Shown here piece after piece: positions 8,572-18,092 of a DNA stretch of 29,904 nt; the stretch's first letter is position 1; the number at the start of each line of letters is the position of its first letter. The translations under genes were made by a program, and so were the position numbers. The notes beneath the pieces were generated by a model. It was given only the letters and a program-made list of their open reading frames with translations, ran no database searches and was not told the origin of the DNA. Source of the DNA: UBA7236 sp964638865 (GTDB lineage: Bacteria; Bacteroidota; Bacteroidia; Chitinophagales; BACL12); assembly GCA_964638865.1 (NCBI GenBank), contig CAZXBG010000035.1, forward strand, positions 1 to 29,904, given 5' to 3'.

Positions 8572-10122
8572 TTACAAGAGTTTTACGCCATTTACAAAGG
8601 TTGACAACACCTGCTGCTCTCCAATATTATCATTCAGGATAATAAAATCGGCCACTTTGTCTTTTTGTACCGAGCCAAAAAGAGCATCTAAGCCTGAGGC
8701 CCTTGCAGAACCCATGGTATAGGCAAATATTGCATCCTCCATAGAAACTACCTGATCTGCTGAAATTATATTTCCGGAACTATCCGCTCTGTGTATTGCA
8801 CAATGAATATTAAATAAAGGATCAAAATTAAAAACTACCGGTGCATCGGTGGAAAATGCGAGATTTACCCCTGCATCCAAAACTGATTTTACAGGATAAA
8901 CATAATTTAAATAATGTGGTGTCAAATTTTGTATAAAATTTTTTCCCAATTCATAAATAAAAATCGGTTGCATAATTGCGCTGATATTTAATGTGCTCAT
9001 TTTTTTCAAACTCTGCATAGAAGGGAATCCAAGATGTTCGATACGATGATTGATTTTATTTTGATTAAATGGCGCAATTTCTTCAAAAACATCCAAAACC
9101 ATTTCAATAGCGGCATCTCCTATTGCATGAACGGCAATTCGGAATCCTGCGTTTTGTGATTCCAGTGCCAATTTTTTAAAGGTTTCCTTTTCAATTCGCA
9201 ATACACCAAGTTCGTAAGAATTTTTATATGGATTTTTCATTGCCGCTGTTCTTCCACTTAATCCTCCATCAGTGAAAAATTTTACAGTATCGATAGTAAG
9301 GAATTCAGAATGATATTTTTCAGGAAGCGGATATACTTTATTTATTCCATCGGGAACTCTGATTGGAAAAATATTCATACGGATCTTTAATTCCCCATTT
9401 TTATCCATTTCCTTATACACTTCAATAAGATCTTTTTCAACTGCCGGATCGGTAGCTGATGTAATTCCACATTGGATAAATTTTTCTTGTGCGGCAAGTA
9501 TCATTTTCCGCAATTGAATCTTTGTATACGTAGGTATTTTGCTCAAAATCAATCCTATTGCAGTTTCTGTGAAATGCCCTGCCAAGGCGCCGTCCGGCAA
9601 TAGTTTGATCTCCCCTCCTAAAGGAATTTCTGTTGCTGAAGTAATGTCGCAAATTTCAAGCGCTTTTGTGTTTACAATTATTTGATGCGCACAAGTTCGC
9701 GTAACACAAACCGGTCTGTCAGAAATTATTTTATCGAGATCAAATTTATCCGGCATTTTTTTATCCGGAAAATTAGCTTCATTGAATCCTCTGGCTAATA
9801 TCCATTCTAATTGAGGATTTTTATTTGCATATTCAATTAGTTTACGTTGCATTTCGTCCAGGCTTTTTACACCACGCAGATCTAACAGGGATGTTAATAA
9901 ATTACCGACTTTCCATATATGAATATGCGCATCATTAAACCCGGGTAATACGGTTTTATTTTCTAGATCAAATAACAGAGTTTGGTGTGATTTTAATTGC
10001 AGAACAAAATTATCATCCCCCACAGCAACAAATTTTCCCTTTGAAATGGCAAATGCCGTACACTCCGGTTCTTGTTTATTTTGTGTTAACACTCTGCCAT
10101 TATAAAAAATTTTATCAATCAT
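8572..10122 (-). CDS. YtcJ-like metal-dependent amidohydrolase (amidohydrolase family 3)
   Basis: A 516-residue cytoplasmic hydrolase of the amidohydrolase superfamily. It has the metal-binding H66-x-H68 (GFNDAHIHIW), a candidate carboxylated Lys281 (VKFFTDGG), His332 (AVHAIGDAA), the NHRIEH pair His359/His363, and Asp426 (FSTDAPVV). All metal ligands are present, so it should be active. Relatives of this branch include YtcJ and N-substituted formamide deformylases, which cut C-N bonds of amides. The start at 10122 lies 19 bp after the stop of the aminotransferase gene, so the two are almost certainly cotranscribed; this is the last gene of the block. A role in releasing an amine for the two aminotransferases is inference; the substrate is not readable from sequence. 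Confidence 0.88.
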   Translation of the reverse strand: MIDKIFYNGRVLTQNKQEPECTAFAISKGKFVAVGDDNFVLQLKSHQTLLFDLENKTVLPGFNDAHIHIWKVGNLLTSLLDLRGVKSLDEMQRKLIEYANKNPQLEWILARGFNEANFPDKKMPDKFDLDKIISDRPVCVTRTCAHQIIVNTKALEICDITSATEIPLGGEIKLLPDGALAGHFTETAIGLILSKIPTYTKIQLRKMILAAQEKFIQCGITSATDPAVEKDLIEVYKEMDKNGELKIRMNIFPIRVPDGINKVYPLPEKYHSEFLTIDTVKFFTDGGLSGRTAAMKNPYKNSYELGVLRIEKETFKKLALESQNAGFRIAVHAIGDAAIEMVLDVFEEIAPFNQNKINHRIEHLGFPSMQSLKKMSTLNISAIMQPIFIYELGKNFIQNLTPHYLNYVYPVKSVLDAGVNLAFSTDAPVVFNFDPLFNIHCAIHRADSSGNIISADQVVSMEDAIFAYTMGSARASGLDALFGSVQKDKVADFIILNDNIGEQQVLSTFVNGVKLL

Positions 10123-10141
10123 AGATTTAATAAAAATAAAA

Positions 10142-11485
10142 TTAGCTTCTTTTTAATTGTGCTCTCTGTATCGCCATTTCTAAAACATGTAAACCTTCTG
10201 ATAATTGTTCGTCGGTCATCACTATTGGAGGAAGCAATCTGATACAATTGCTGAATAAACCAGCGCGAATTAATATAATTCCATGCGCTATTGCATCTTT
10301 TATAATTTCCATAGCAATTTCCACATCTGGTTCTTTGCTATTTCTGTCCTTAACAAATTCCACCAAACGCATTGCACCTATTCCACGCACATCGCCAATA
10401 CAAGGGTATTTTATTTTCCACTTTTCCAGCTCAGCACCTATAAGGTCCCCTACTTTATTAACCCGATGTAAAAATTCCGTTGAAGATAAAATTTTGAGTG
10501 CCTGAATTGCTGCAACACAGGAAACAGGATTTCCTCCGTAGGTTCCTCCAATTCCACCAAGATGTACAACATCCAAAATGTCTGCTTTTCCTGTAATTGC
10601 GCTTATTGGCATTCCGGCTCCTATTGATTTAGCAGAACAAATAATATCAGGAATTACATCAAAATGTTCACAGGCAAATAATTTTCCTGTTCTGGATGCA
10701 CCACATTGTATTTCATCAAAAATTAAAACTATATTATGTTTCGTAGTTATTTCCCTTAATTTCTGCAGAAATAATTTTGGCATAGGAATAAACCCCCCTT
10801 CCCCTAAAACAGGTTCAATAATTATTGCGGCAACACTACCGGGATCAATTTGAGAGATCATAGCTACCTCAAACTGTTTGATAAAAAATTGAATGTATTC
10901 CTCTTCCGATAATTGATCCGGTTTTCTATAAATATTTGGAGATGGCAATCTTACAATATCAGTTACAAAAGGACCAAATCCTTTTTTAAACAAGGCATAT
11001 TTACTTGTTAAACTTAAAGTAAGTAAGGTTCTACCGTGATATCCTCCCTCAAAACAAATTACGGCAGATCTTTTCGTGTAATACCGCGCAATATTCACGG
11101 CATTTTCAACAGCTTCGCTACCGCTGTTTGCCAACAATGTTTTTTTGGGGAAATTACCTGGAGTTAAACTGTTTAATAATTCTGCTAATTCAACATAAGG
11201 CTCCGGTGTTGCAACTAAAGAACAGATATGTGTATACTTATTTAATTGCTCCTTCATGGCATCCACAACCTGTTTATTGCTGTGGCCAATGTTCATCATC
11301 CCAATTCCACCTGCAAAATCGAGCATAGTATTACCATCCACATCAGTAACTACTCCTCCTTCAGCAGCTGCAATTGCAATATCCGTCGATTTTGCGAGGC
11401 CAAGCGGCATGGAATTTTTTCTTCTTTCCATAATTTCTAACGACTTGGGCCCGGGGATGGAGGTTTGAAGGTTAATTGTGTTCAT
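10142..11485 (-). CDS. Class III PLP aminotransferase (GABA/omega-amino acid type), copy 1
   Basis: A 447-residue fold-type I, class III aminotransferase. It transfers an omega-amino group to 2-oxoglutarate or pyruvate with PLP. Seen: SGSEAVENAV (phosphate-binding region, about 121-130), EPVLGEGGF (Glu224), LIFDEIQCGASRTG (Asp257, pairing with the PLP ring nitrogen) and Lys286 in SAKSIGAGMP as the Schiff-base lysine. The closest functional class is GABA aminotransferase (GabT/PuuE-like), but diamine, beta-alanine, lysine and ornithine enzymes look similar. It differs clearly from the copy at 15333-16646, so it is not a recent duplicate. It is separated from the upstream GNAT gene by 234 bp of inverted repeats, so it may have its own promoter or processing site. 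Confidence 0.9.
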   Translation of the reverse strand: MNTINLQTSIPGPKSLEIMERRKNSMPLGLAKSTDIAIAAAEGGVVTDVDGNTMLDFAGGIGMMNIGHSNKQVVDAMKEQLNKYTHICSLVATPEPYVELAELLNSLTPGNFPKKTLLANSGSEAVENAVNIARYYTKRSAVICFEGGYHGRTLLTLSLTSKYALFKKGFGPFVTDIVRLPSPNIYRKPDQLSEEEYIQFFIKQFEVAMISQIDPGSVAAIIIEPVLGEGGFIPMPKLFLQKLREITTKHNIVLIFDEIQCGASRTGKLFACEHFDVIPDIICSAKSIGAGMPISAITGKADILDVVHLGGIGGTYGGNPVSCVAAIQALKILSSTEFLHRVNKVGDLIGAELEKWKIKYPCIGDVRGIGAMRLVEFVKDRNSKEPDVEIAMEIIKDAIAHGIILIRAGLFSNCIRLLPPIVMTDEQLSEGLHVLEMAIQRAQLKRS

Positions 11486-11542
11486 AATTTAAATTTACAA
11501 TTTATAAATAAATGAAATAAATGTACCAATGTACCAATTTTT

Positions 11543-11717
11543 AAATGTACCAATGAACAGCCAAATTACGTTTAACCCGAAGTAATTCGATATGCCAAAT
11601 GAATTAATTATTACCTCGAACATTTAATGGTACATTTTTTTGGCTGTTCATTGGTACATTCATTTGGCTGTTAATTGGTACATTGGTACATTTTTTTGGC
11701 TGTTCATTGGTACATTT
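11543..11717. repeat. Inverted and direct repeat cluster between the GNAT and aminotransferase genes
   Basis: The 23-nt segment 11543-11565 is the exact reverse complement of 11695-11717. Two more right-hand copies lie at 11639-11660 (matches) and 11663-11684 (one mismatch). All share the core GGCTGTTCATTGGTACATT or its complement. Shorter ATGTACCA units precede the left arm from about 11520. The left arm can therefore pair with any of three right arms, giving alternative hairpins in the transcript just after the GNAT stop codon (11720). Confidence 0.85.
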
Positions 11718-11719
11718 AA

Positions 11720-12352
11720 TTAATACATTACAATCACTGCTCCCGCATTTCCACAGGTTGGATCATTCAAATAATCTTTCATCAATCCTTTTATTTCAAA
11801 TCCAATTTTTTCCTGCACCGAAACTGTTGGATCAAAAATTTCGTGACCTTTAACTTTTATGTAATATTCATCGATATTCATTTTATCTTTATAATTAATA
11901 TATCCATTTAGCATTCCAACCGTTAACTGTCCTTTACACCCAAGTTCCTTTGCGATAATACTGCGAATTCTGTAAAATTCTTTTGCTATTCCGCGACCGC
12001 GATAATCAGGATGCACACTTACATCAATTCCATACAACCATTCCCCATTCGGATCGTGATTGGTGAGCCAACCTCCTGCTACAGTTTCATTAAAGGTGTG
12101 CTGCACAGGGTTTTCAAGATCAAAATTATACCGCATTGTTGTTGTTCCACCAACAACTTTATTTTTGTCGAGCGAAACTAACTGTCCTTCGGGAAAAATT
12201 TCCAGATGTTTTAAATAATGTTCAGCATGTAATATTTCCTCTTCTGCAAGGTTTGGAAATACAATATATTGCAATTCTTCCAATGCTGAAGTATGTTCAG
12301 GTTTAATATTGGTAAATAAAATACCTTTATGTAACAAATCTGTTTTAATCAA
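11720..12352 (-). CDS. GNAT-family N-acetyltransferase
   Basis: A 210-residue acetyl-CoA-dependent N-acetyltransferase. Motif A is clear: YGIDVSVHPDYRGRGIAKEF, with the pyrophosphate-binding RGRGIA at 118-123. An unusual long insertion after the CoA helix (NGYINYKDKMNIDEYYIKV) and the C-terminal half recall the GNAT part of GNAT-nitrilase fusion proteins, but no nitrilase domain is attached here; that comparison is from memory. It lies 51 bp after the transporter gene, inside the amine-catabolism block, so an amine or amino-acid intermediate is a plausible acetyl acceptor. Its stop codon abuts the repeat cluster at 11543-11717. The exact substrate is unknown. Confidence 0.85.
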   Translation of the reverse strand: MIKTDLLHKGILFTNIKPEHTSALEELQYIVFPNLAEEEILHAEHYLKHLEIFPEGQLVSLDKNKVVGGTTTMRYNFDLENPVQHTFNETVAGGWLTNHDPNGEWLYGIDVSVHPDYRGRGIAKEFYRIRSIIAKELGCKGQLTVGMLNGYINYKDKMNIDEYYIKVKGHEIFDPTVSVQEKIGFEIKGLMKDYLNDPTCGNAGAVIVMY

Positions 12353-12403
12353 TTGGATTAAATTTTAATTATCAATTTTTAATTTTTTCTAAATTAGAAT
12401 ATT

Positions 12404-13795
12404 TTAAAAAATAAATCCCAAAATCACGTATACAATACAACTCACACTAAATGCCAATAATGCAAGCGGCAACTGTGTTAAGCCATGTTGCATATTATTT
12501 GTCTCACAACTTTGGGAGGTCAAAATTGTTGCATCTGAATACAAACAGGCATTTGCTCCAAAAACTCCTGCGCTGATTATAGCGCCAATATTTAACAGTA
12601 CATTGGAATCGATGGATTGTGCCAATGGAATCACAATAGGAATTGCAACAACATATAATCCCCAACTCGAACCTGTTGTAAAAGAGATCACTGATAGAGC
12701 AATAAAAATAATAACCGGTAAAAATGTTTTGCCAACATACGGAGAAACAGAACTGATCACATATTGTGTTAATCCCATCTTATCACCAACTTCCTTTAAC
12801 ATGAGTGAAATAACTACAAGTGCAAGTGCAAATAACATTGAATTAAATCCTGAAAATATTGTTTCTGTTAATTCCTGAACAGTGGACAATTTTCGAATTA
12901 AAAAATATAAAAAAGTAAATGCTACTCCAATAAGTACTCCTTTGAGTGCATCAATTTCAATTCCCGGAGTGGAAAAATCCTGAAAAGCCATAGTTGCTGC
13001 AAGCACTACCAGCATTGGAATTAAAAAATAACGCGCTTTCGGGTTTACGAGGTTTGGAAAAATTTCAAAGTGAACGCTCGACAATTTTGTTCCTTCCGGT
13101 ATTATTTCGTTGGTTGTTTCTGCGCGATGAATAGCCTTTTTCATTTTTCCGAACATTGGAATTACACCATAAATAAATAATGGCACCATTAATACAGAAA
13201 CCCAGCCATAGGCAACAAAAGGAATTATAGAAAAATAAGTTTTTAACCCTTCACCGGCAGCAGCGAATCCCGATTCTTCTAATTGAACGCCAATAAATAA
13301 AGTCCAGGTGGAAATAGGAACAATTACACATAATGGCGGTGATAATGTATTAACAATATACGCCAAATATTCTCTGGGTATTTTAAACCTATCTGTTACA
13401 TTCCGCATCGTAATTCCTGTTGTTAATGCACTTAAATAGTCATCTATAAAAACAAAAATTCCCAAAAACCAGGTTCCCATTAATGCTTGTCGTTTAGTAT
13501 GTATTCGTTCTAACATTCGTTCGCCAAATTTTTTTGCACCGCCACTTCTTATCATCAAAGCCATAATAGAACCATATAATCCACATACCACAATTACCCA
13601 AACAGTATCTTCATCGGTCATCACCGCATAAAGGGAAGTAATAAACCCATCAAAAAATCCCCAACCGTCAATCATGATAAATCCAAGCAGACATCCTATC
13701 AATAAACCTTCGAAGGAGGAACGCAAAAAAATGGAAACAAGAATTACCACCAGTGGAGGGATGATAGATAACCAGCCGAAATACATTTCTTCCAT
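12404..13795 (-). CDS. NhaC-family membrane antiporter or permease
   Basis: A 463-residue inner-membrane protein with about 11-12 hydrophobic segments and a short N-terminus. The family signature lies near the C-terminus: TGSSWGLYVVAIPIVIPLA and SAGVFGANACLYSDATILTS, corresponding to the G-x-F-G...SD-T-x-S motif of the NhaC ion transporter family. The family includes Na+/H+ antiporters and proteins that exchange organic solutes (malate/lactate, amino acids), so the name alone does not fix the cargo. Its place between an aldehyde dehydrogenase gene (71 bp upstream) and an acetyltransferase gene suggests import of the amine or amino-acid substrate. The start at 13795 or at the Met three codons on is equally possible. 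Confidence 0.87.
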   Translation of the reverse strand: MEEMYFGWLSIIPPLVVILVSIFLRSSFEGLLIGCLLGFIMIDGWGFFDGFITSLYAVMTDEDTVWVIVVCGLYGSIMALMIRSGGAKKFGERMLERIHTKRQALMGTWFLGIFVFIDDYLSALTTGITMRNVTDRFKIPREYLAYIVNTLSPPLCVIVPISTWTLFIGVQLEESGFAAAGEGLKTYFSIIPFVAYGWVSVLMVPLFIYGVIPMFGKMKKAIHRAETTNEIIPEGTKLSSVHFEIFPNLVNPKARYFLIPMLVVLAATMAFQDFSTPGIEIDALKGVLIGVAFTFLYFLIRKLSTVQELTETIFSGFNSMLFALALVVISLMLKEVGDKMGLTQYVISSVSPYVGKTFLPVIIFIALSVISFTTGSSWGLYVVAIPIVIPLAQSIDSNVLLNIGAIISAGVFGANACLYSDATILTSQSCETNNMQHGLTQLPLALLAFSVSCIVYVILGFIF

Positions 13796-13866
13796 ACCTT
13801 AAAATTTCAGGATAACGGCAAAAAATAAAATGGAAAATTTCCTTTTACCTCGCTGCTTTCTCCAAG

Positions 13867-15288
13867 TTATAAATTTCCGATACTTATTAATTTTTTCTCC
13901 AAATATTCGAACAATCCCTCACTGCCACTTTCGTGTCCCAATCCACTTTGTTTCCATCCACCAAAGGGTGCCTCCGTGCCATGTGGTGTCCATTCGTTAA
14001 TTCCTATCATTCCAAATTCTAATTTTTCGGATAAATAAATTGCATTATTGATATTGTTTGTCCAGATATAAGCTGCAAGGCCGTACGGAGTATCATTTGC
14101 TTTTTCGATTACTTCTTCCAATGTGGAAAATTTAATTAGCGGTAAAACCGGACCAAATATTTCTTTATTAATAAATTCTGAGTCATTATTGATAACTTCT
14201 ATCACAACCGGGGAAATAAAATTTCCTTTTTCCAGTATATCGCCACCTGTTAAAATTTTATTATTTTCCATTTTGGCCATTTCAATAATATCCAACACAC
14301 CTTTTTGTTGGTTTTTATTAATGAGAGGGCCTAATCTGGTTTCAGAATCTAATCCGTTTCCCATTTTTAATATTTCTGCATGTTTTACTACGGCTGAAAG
14401 ATATTGATCAAAGATTTTTTCATGCACATAAAATCTCTGTGGCGAAACACATACCTGGCCACAATTGCGAAACTTTGTTGACACAGAAGATTTCGCTACC
14501 TGTTCCACATCCACATCATCCATAATAATAACCGGTGCATTTCCGCCTAATTCCAAAGCTAATTTTGTATTTGTACGGGAAGCTCCGTCCATTAAAATTT
14601 TTCCAACTCTTGTGCTTCCAGTGAAACTTATTTTTTTAACAAACGCATTATTCAACAATTCATTTCCGATTTTCGAAGCATCACCATTTACCAAATTAAT
14701 AACACCGGCAGGAATTCCCGCTTCTACCAATGCAGCAACTAAATTCATTCCTGTAAGCGGCGTATATTCGCTTACTTTCGCAACAACGGTGTTACCTGCT
14801 GCCAATGCTGCCGCCCATGCGCGTGCAGGATTATATGCAGGGAAATTCCAGGCTGTAACCACACCAATAACTCCCATTGGCTGATAAATTACCTGCATGC
14901 GTTTATCAGTTCTGGAGGAAGGAATTACTTTTCCATAACTGCGTTTTCCTTCTTCTGCAAACCATTCAAATAAATTTGCCGCAACATTTAATTCACCTGA
15001 AGCTTCTGATAAAGGTTTTCCACTTTCCATAACCATGTCACGCGCAAAATCGGAAATATTTTTTCGAATGATATTCGCGGCATTCTTTAGTATTTCAGCG
15101 CGCGTCCAGGGTGAAAGTACACTCCAGGTTTTAAAAAGATTTTGAGCGGCATCAATTGCTAATTTACAATCTGCATCATCACCAAAGGGAACGGAACAAA
15201 TAATTTCCTCCGTAGCAGGATTCAGCACATCCCAAACACCTCCATTTTTTGCATCTACCCAAACTCCATTTATAAATTGTTTTCTCAT
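13867..15288 (-). CDS. NAD(P)-dependent aldehyde dehydrogenase, succinate-semialdehyde/aminoaldehyde type, copy 1
   Basis: A 473-residue aldehyde dehydrogenase oxidising an aldehyde to the acid. Catalytic Cys280 (NCGQVC), general base Glu246 (LELGGN) and oxyanion Asn148 (WNFP) are all present. FTGSTRVGK is the cofactor-binding loop. The C-terminal GINEWTPHGTEAPFGG and KQSGLGHESG are typical of the GabD/succinate-semialdehyde dehydrogenase group, which also includes aminobutyraldehyde enzymes. It sits 44 bp downstream of an aminotransferase that could supply its semialdehyde. Only modestly related to the second aldehyde dehydrogenase in the block, so the two probably take different aldehydes. 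Confidence 0.93.
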   Translation of the reverse strand: MRKQFINGVWVDAKNGGVWDVLNPATEEIICSVPFGDDADCKLAIDAAQNLFKTWSVLSPWTRAEILKNAANIIRKNISDFARDMVMESGKPLSEASGELNVAANLFEWFAEEGKRSYGKVIPSSRTDKRMQVIYQPMGVIGVVTAWNFPAYNPARAWAAALAAGNTVVAKVSEYTPLTGMNLVAALVEAGIPAGVINLVNGDASKIGNELLNNAFVKKISFTGSTRVGKILMDGASRTNTKLALELGGNAPVIIMDDVDVEQVAKSSVSTKFRNCGQVCVSPQRFYVHEKIFDQYLSAVVKHAEILKMGNGLDSETRLGPLINKNQQKGVLDIIEMAKMENNKILTGGDILEKGNFISPVVIEVINNDSEFINKEIFGPVLPLIKFSTLEEVIEKANDTPYGLAAYIWTNNINNAIYLSEKLEFGMIGINEWTPHGTEAPFGGWKQSGLGHESGSEGLFEYLEKKLISIGNL

Positions 15289-15332
15289 CTTTTAGAAATT
15301 GATTCCATTATGAATTACAAATTAAGAAATTT

Positions 15333-16646
15333 TTATTGCGTTAATTCCTGTAAACTTTCTTCAATTATTAATAGACCCCTTAACAGATCTTCCTCTTCTA
15401 TTACAAGCGGAGCAAGATTGCGAATCACATTTCCATTTACACCTGCACTTAACACTATCAATCCTTTTTCATAACAGCGCTGTACAATTTTTTTACACAG
15501 ATCTGCATTTGGTTTTGTAATATCACCATCTATACTTAATTCAAATGCCATCATTGCCCCTAAACCTCTTACATCTGAAATATGATCAGGAAATTTTTCT
15601 TTAAATGCATTGAAAGCTTGCAATATTTTAGCCCCAACAATTACACCTTTAGCGTTAATATTTATTTCTTCCATATATTTAAGTGTTGCCGTAACTGCAA
15701 CGCAACACAAAGCATTGCCTGAAAAGGTGCCACCAATAGTTCCTGCATTAATATTATCCATCACAGCTGCTTTTCCCATCACTGCACCAATAGGCATTCC
15801 ACTGCCCATACTTTTTGCCCAGGTACTCATATCCGGAATTACATTATAGTGTTGAAATGCTGCCCATTTTCCGGTTCTGCCAAAACCTGTTTGTACCTCA
15901 TCCAGAATTAAAAGAATTCCATGTTCATCACAAATATTTCTTAATTCCTGCAAATATTTTTTTGGCAAAACGTTAAATCCCCCTTCACCCTGAACGGGTT
16001 CCACAATAATTGCCGCAACATCTTTGGCAGGTACATTCGTATTAAAAAAATCATGTAGTTTATGAATATGCACCATACTCACTTCATCTTCCGTTGCATA
16101 TCCTTTATAATAAGAATAGGTAGGAAAATCTATTCTGTAAACTTCAGGAGCATACGGTCCGAATCCTGTTTTATATCCTACTTTACTGGTTAGGGTAGAT
16201 GCCAATAGTGTTCTGCCGTGAAATGCCTGCGAATAACAAATAATTGCGGGTCGTTTTGTTGACTGTCTAGCAATTTTTATTGCATTTTCCACTGCCTCTG
16301 CACCACTGTTTGTGAACATTACTTTCGTATGCTCTCCATGCGGAATTAAAGAAATTAATTTTTCTGCAGCATCCAAATATTGTTCATAAATGGAAACATT
16401 AAAACAGGTATGCAGAAATTTTTCCGCTTGTTCCTGAATTGCTTTCACTACCGGCGGAGGACAATGACCTGCATTTATAACTCCTATTCCACCTCCAAAA
16501 TCAATTAATTTTTTTCCGTCTGCATCTGTAATAATTGCACCACTTGCTGAAAACACACTGGAAGGATTAAAAATACCCAAAGCATTCGGCACCAATTTTT
16601 TACGGCGTTCGTGTAAGGATAATGTTTTTGATATTTCGCTGATCAT
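15333..16646 (-). CDS. Class III PLP aminotransferase (GABA/omega-amino acid type), copy 2
   Basis: A 437-residue class III aminotransferase. Seen: TNSGAEAVENAIKIAR (about 112-127), AFHGRTLLA, VEPVQGEGGF, LILDEVQTGFGRTG (Asp249) and the PLP Lys278 in TWAKSMGSGMPIGAV. These are the more classical GabT-like versions of the motifs (EVQTGFGRTGK against EIQCGASRTGK in copy 1). It lies between the two aldehyde dehydrogenase genes, 80 bp and 44 bp away, and is very likely in the same transcript. Probable role: deaminate a GABA-like omega-amino acid to a semialdehyde. Ornithine, acetylornithine or beta-alanine activity cannot be excluded. Confidence 0.91.
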   Translation of the reverse strand: MISEISKTLSLHERRKKLVPNALGIFNPSSVFSASGAIITDADGKKLIDFGGGIGVINAGHCPPPVVKAIQEQAEKFLHTCFNVSIYEQYLDAAEKLISLIPHGEHTKVMFTNSGAEAVENAIKIARQSTKRPAIICYSQAFHGRTLLASTLTSKVGYKTGFGPYAPEVYRIDFPTYSYYKGYATEDEVSMVHIHKLHDFFNTNVPAKDVAAIIVEPVQGEGGFNVLPKKYLQELRNICDEHGILLILDEVQTGFGRTGKWAAFQHYNVIPDMSTWAKSMGSGMPIGAVMGKAAVMDNINAGTIGGTFSGNALCCVAVTATLKYMEEININAKGVIVGAKILQAFNAFKEKFPDHISDVRGLGAMMAFELSIDGDITKPNADLCKKIVQRCYEKGLIVLSAGVNGNVIRNLAPLVIEEEDLLRGLLIIEESLQELTQ

Positions 16647-16726
16647 TGAATTTATTTTTTTAAGTTCATTGCTGTGTTTTCCAAGAGGATTTTAAAATTA
16701 CACCTTGTTGCCGGCAGATCAAATCC

Positions 16727-18088
16727 TTATTCATTTAAATATACCGTTTTAATATTCATAAATTCCTTCATTCCATAATGCGATAATTCTCTTCCATATC
16801 CTGATCTTTTTATTCCTCCAAATGGAAGACGCGGATCAGATTTTACGATTGCATTAATAAAAACGCCACCTGCATTTATTTTCCTTGCCAACAATTGCGC
16901 TTTATCAAGATCCTCAGTAAATAAAGTTGCACCCAACCCGTAACGACTGTTATTTGCAATTGCTATTGCATGCATTTCATCTCTTGCTTCAATAATACTT
17001 GCAATTGGTCCGAATAATTCCTCGTCAAAAGCCTGCATGCCCGGTTGTATATTTTCTAAAATGGCTGGCTGATAATTTGCGCCTATTCTTTTACCTCCAA
17101 TTATGATATATGCACCTTGTTTTACTGATTGATTTTCCTGTTCCTCCAATTTTTCTGCAAGGTCAATACGTGCCATGGGTCCGGTTGTGGTTTCTTCGGA
17201 TAATTGATCACCTTGTTTCAATTTATTAACACCGTCTAACAATGCATTAATAAAATCAATTTTACATTCACTTTCTACAATAAAACGTTTAGAAGCAATA
17301 CAACTTTGTCCCGCATTTTGAAAACGAGATTGCAATGCAATTTTAGCGGCATTTTTTATATTCGCATCCTTTAATACAATTAAAGGATCAGATCCACCCA
17401 ATTCCAATACTGTTTTTTTAATATGTTTACCTGCAATGGAGGCTACTGAACTTCCCGCAATTTCACTCCCTGTTAAAGTTACACCCTGAATAATATCATG
17501 TGATATTATTTTTTCTGTAACATCGGTATCAACGATAACAGATTGAAAAACATGGTCGGGAAATCCAGCCTCACGAAAAACATTTTCAATAGCAAGAGAA
17601 CAACCACAAACATTGGGGGCATGTTTTAATATTATGGTATTACCGGCCATTAATGCCGGTGCTGCAAAACGAAAAACTTGCCAGAAAGGAAAATTCCAGG
17701 GCATTATTGCAAAAACACAACCAACCGGTTCAAACACCACATAACTTTTATAGGCATCACTTTTAATGATCTCCTTTTCAATCATGTTTTCGGCATGAGA
17801 TGCATAATATGTGCAATTCCACGCGCATTTTTCAACTTCAGCGCGGCTTTCATTTAATATTTTTCCCATTTCCAGAGAAATGGTCATAGCATATTTTTCT
17901 CTGTTTTCGCGCAATACTTTTGCAGCTTTATTTAATAGGTCTGCACGAAAATCTATTGAAGTGTTTTTCCAATCGGCAAACGCTTTTTCAGAACCGGATA
18001 ATACTGAATCCAATTTATTTTCATCAAATAACGCATATTCTGCAATTATTGATTGATCAAAGGGATTAATGGAGGCGAATTTTTTCAT
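16727..18088 (-). CDS. NAD(P)-dependent aldehyde dehydrogenase, succinate-semialdehyde type, copy 2
   Basis: A 453-residue aldehyde dehydrogenase starting MKKFASINPF. Catalytic Cys263 (NAGQSC), Glu229 (VLELGGS) and Asn132 (PWNFP) are present, and it ends with LPFGGIKRSGYGRELSHYG, as in Sad/YneI-type short succinate-semialdehyde dehydrogenases. The frame stays open upstream to 18232, but that 48-residue extension is unlike the family and lies over the end of susD. The ATG at 18088 is four bases past the susD stop codon, which suggests translational coupling to susD. This tight link is the best evidence that the outer-membrane pair and the catabolic enzymes form one operon. Confidence 0.93.
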   Translation of the reverse strand: MKKFASINPFDQSIIAEYALFDENKLDSVLSGSEKAFADWKNTSIDFRADLLNKAAKVLRENREKYAMTISLEMGKILNESRAEVEKCAWNCTYYASHAENMIEKEIIKSDAYKSYVVFEPVGCVFAIMPWNFPFWQVFRFAAPALMAGNTIILKHAPNVCGCSLAIENVFREAGFPDHVFQSVIVDTDVTEKIISHDIIQGVTLTGSEIAGSSVASIAGKHIKKTVLELGGSDPLIVLKDANIKNAAKIALQSRFQNAGQSCIASKRFIVESECKIDFINALLDGVNKLKQGDQLSEETTTGPMARIDLAEKLEEQENQSVKQGAYIIIGGKRIGANYQPAILENIQPGMQAFDEELFGPIASIIEARDEMHAIAIANNSRYGLGATLFTEDLDKAQLLARKINAGGVFINAIVKSDPRLPFGGIKRSGYGRELSHYGMKEFMNIKTVYLNE

Positions 18089-18092
18089 ATTA

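Noticed and set aside
11520..11717. CRISPR array
   Set aside because: The repeats are inverted as well as direct, unevenly spaced, without unique spacers of constant size, and no cas gene is present.
14465..14884. 139-residue plus-strand open frame inside the aldehyde dehydrogenase gene
   Set aside because: It is antisense to a well-conserved enzyme with all catalytic residues, has no recognisable motif, and is a frame shadow.
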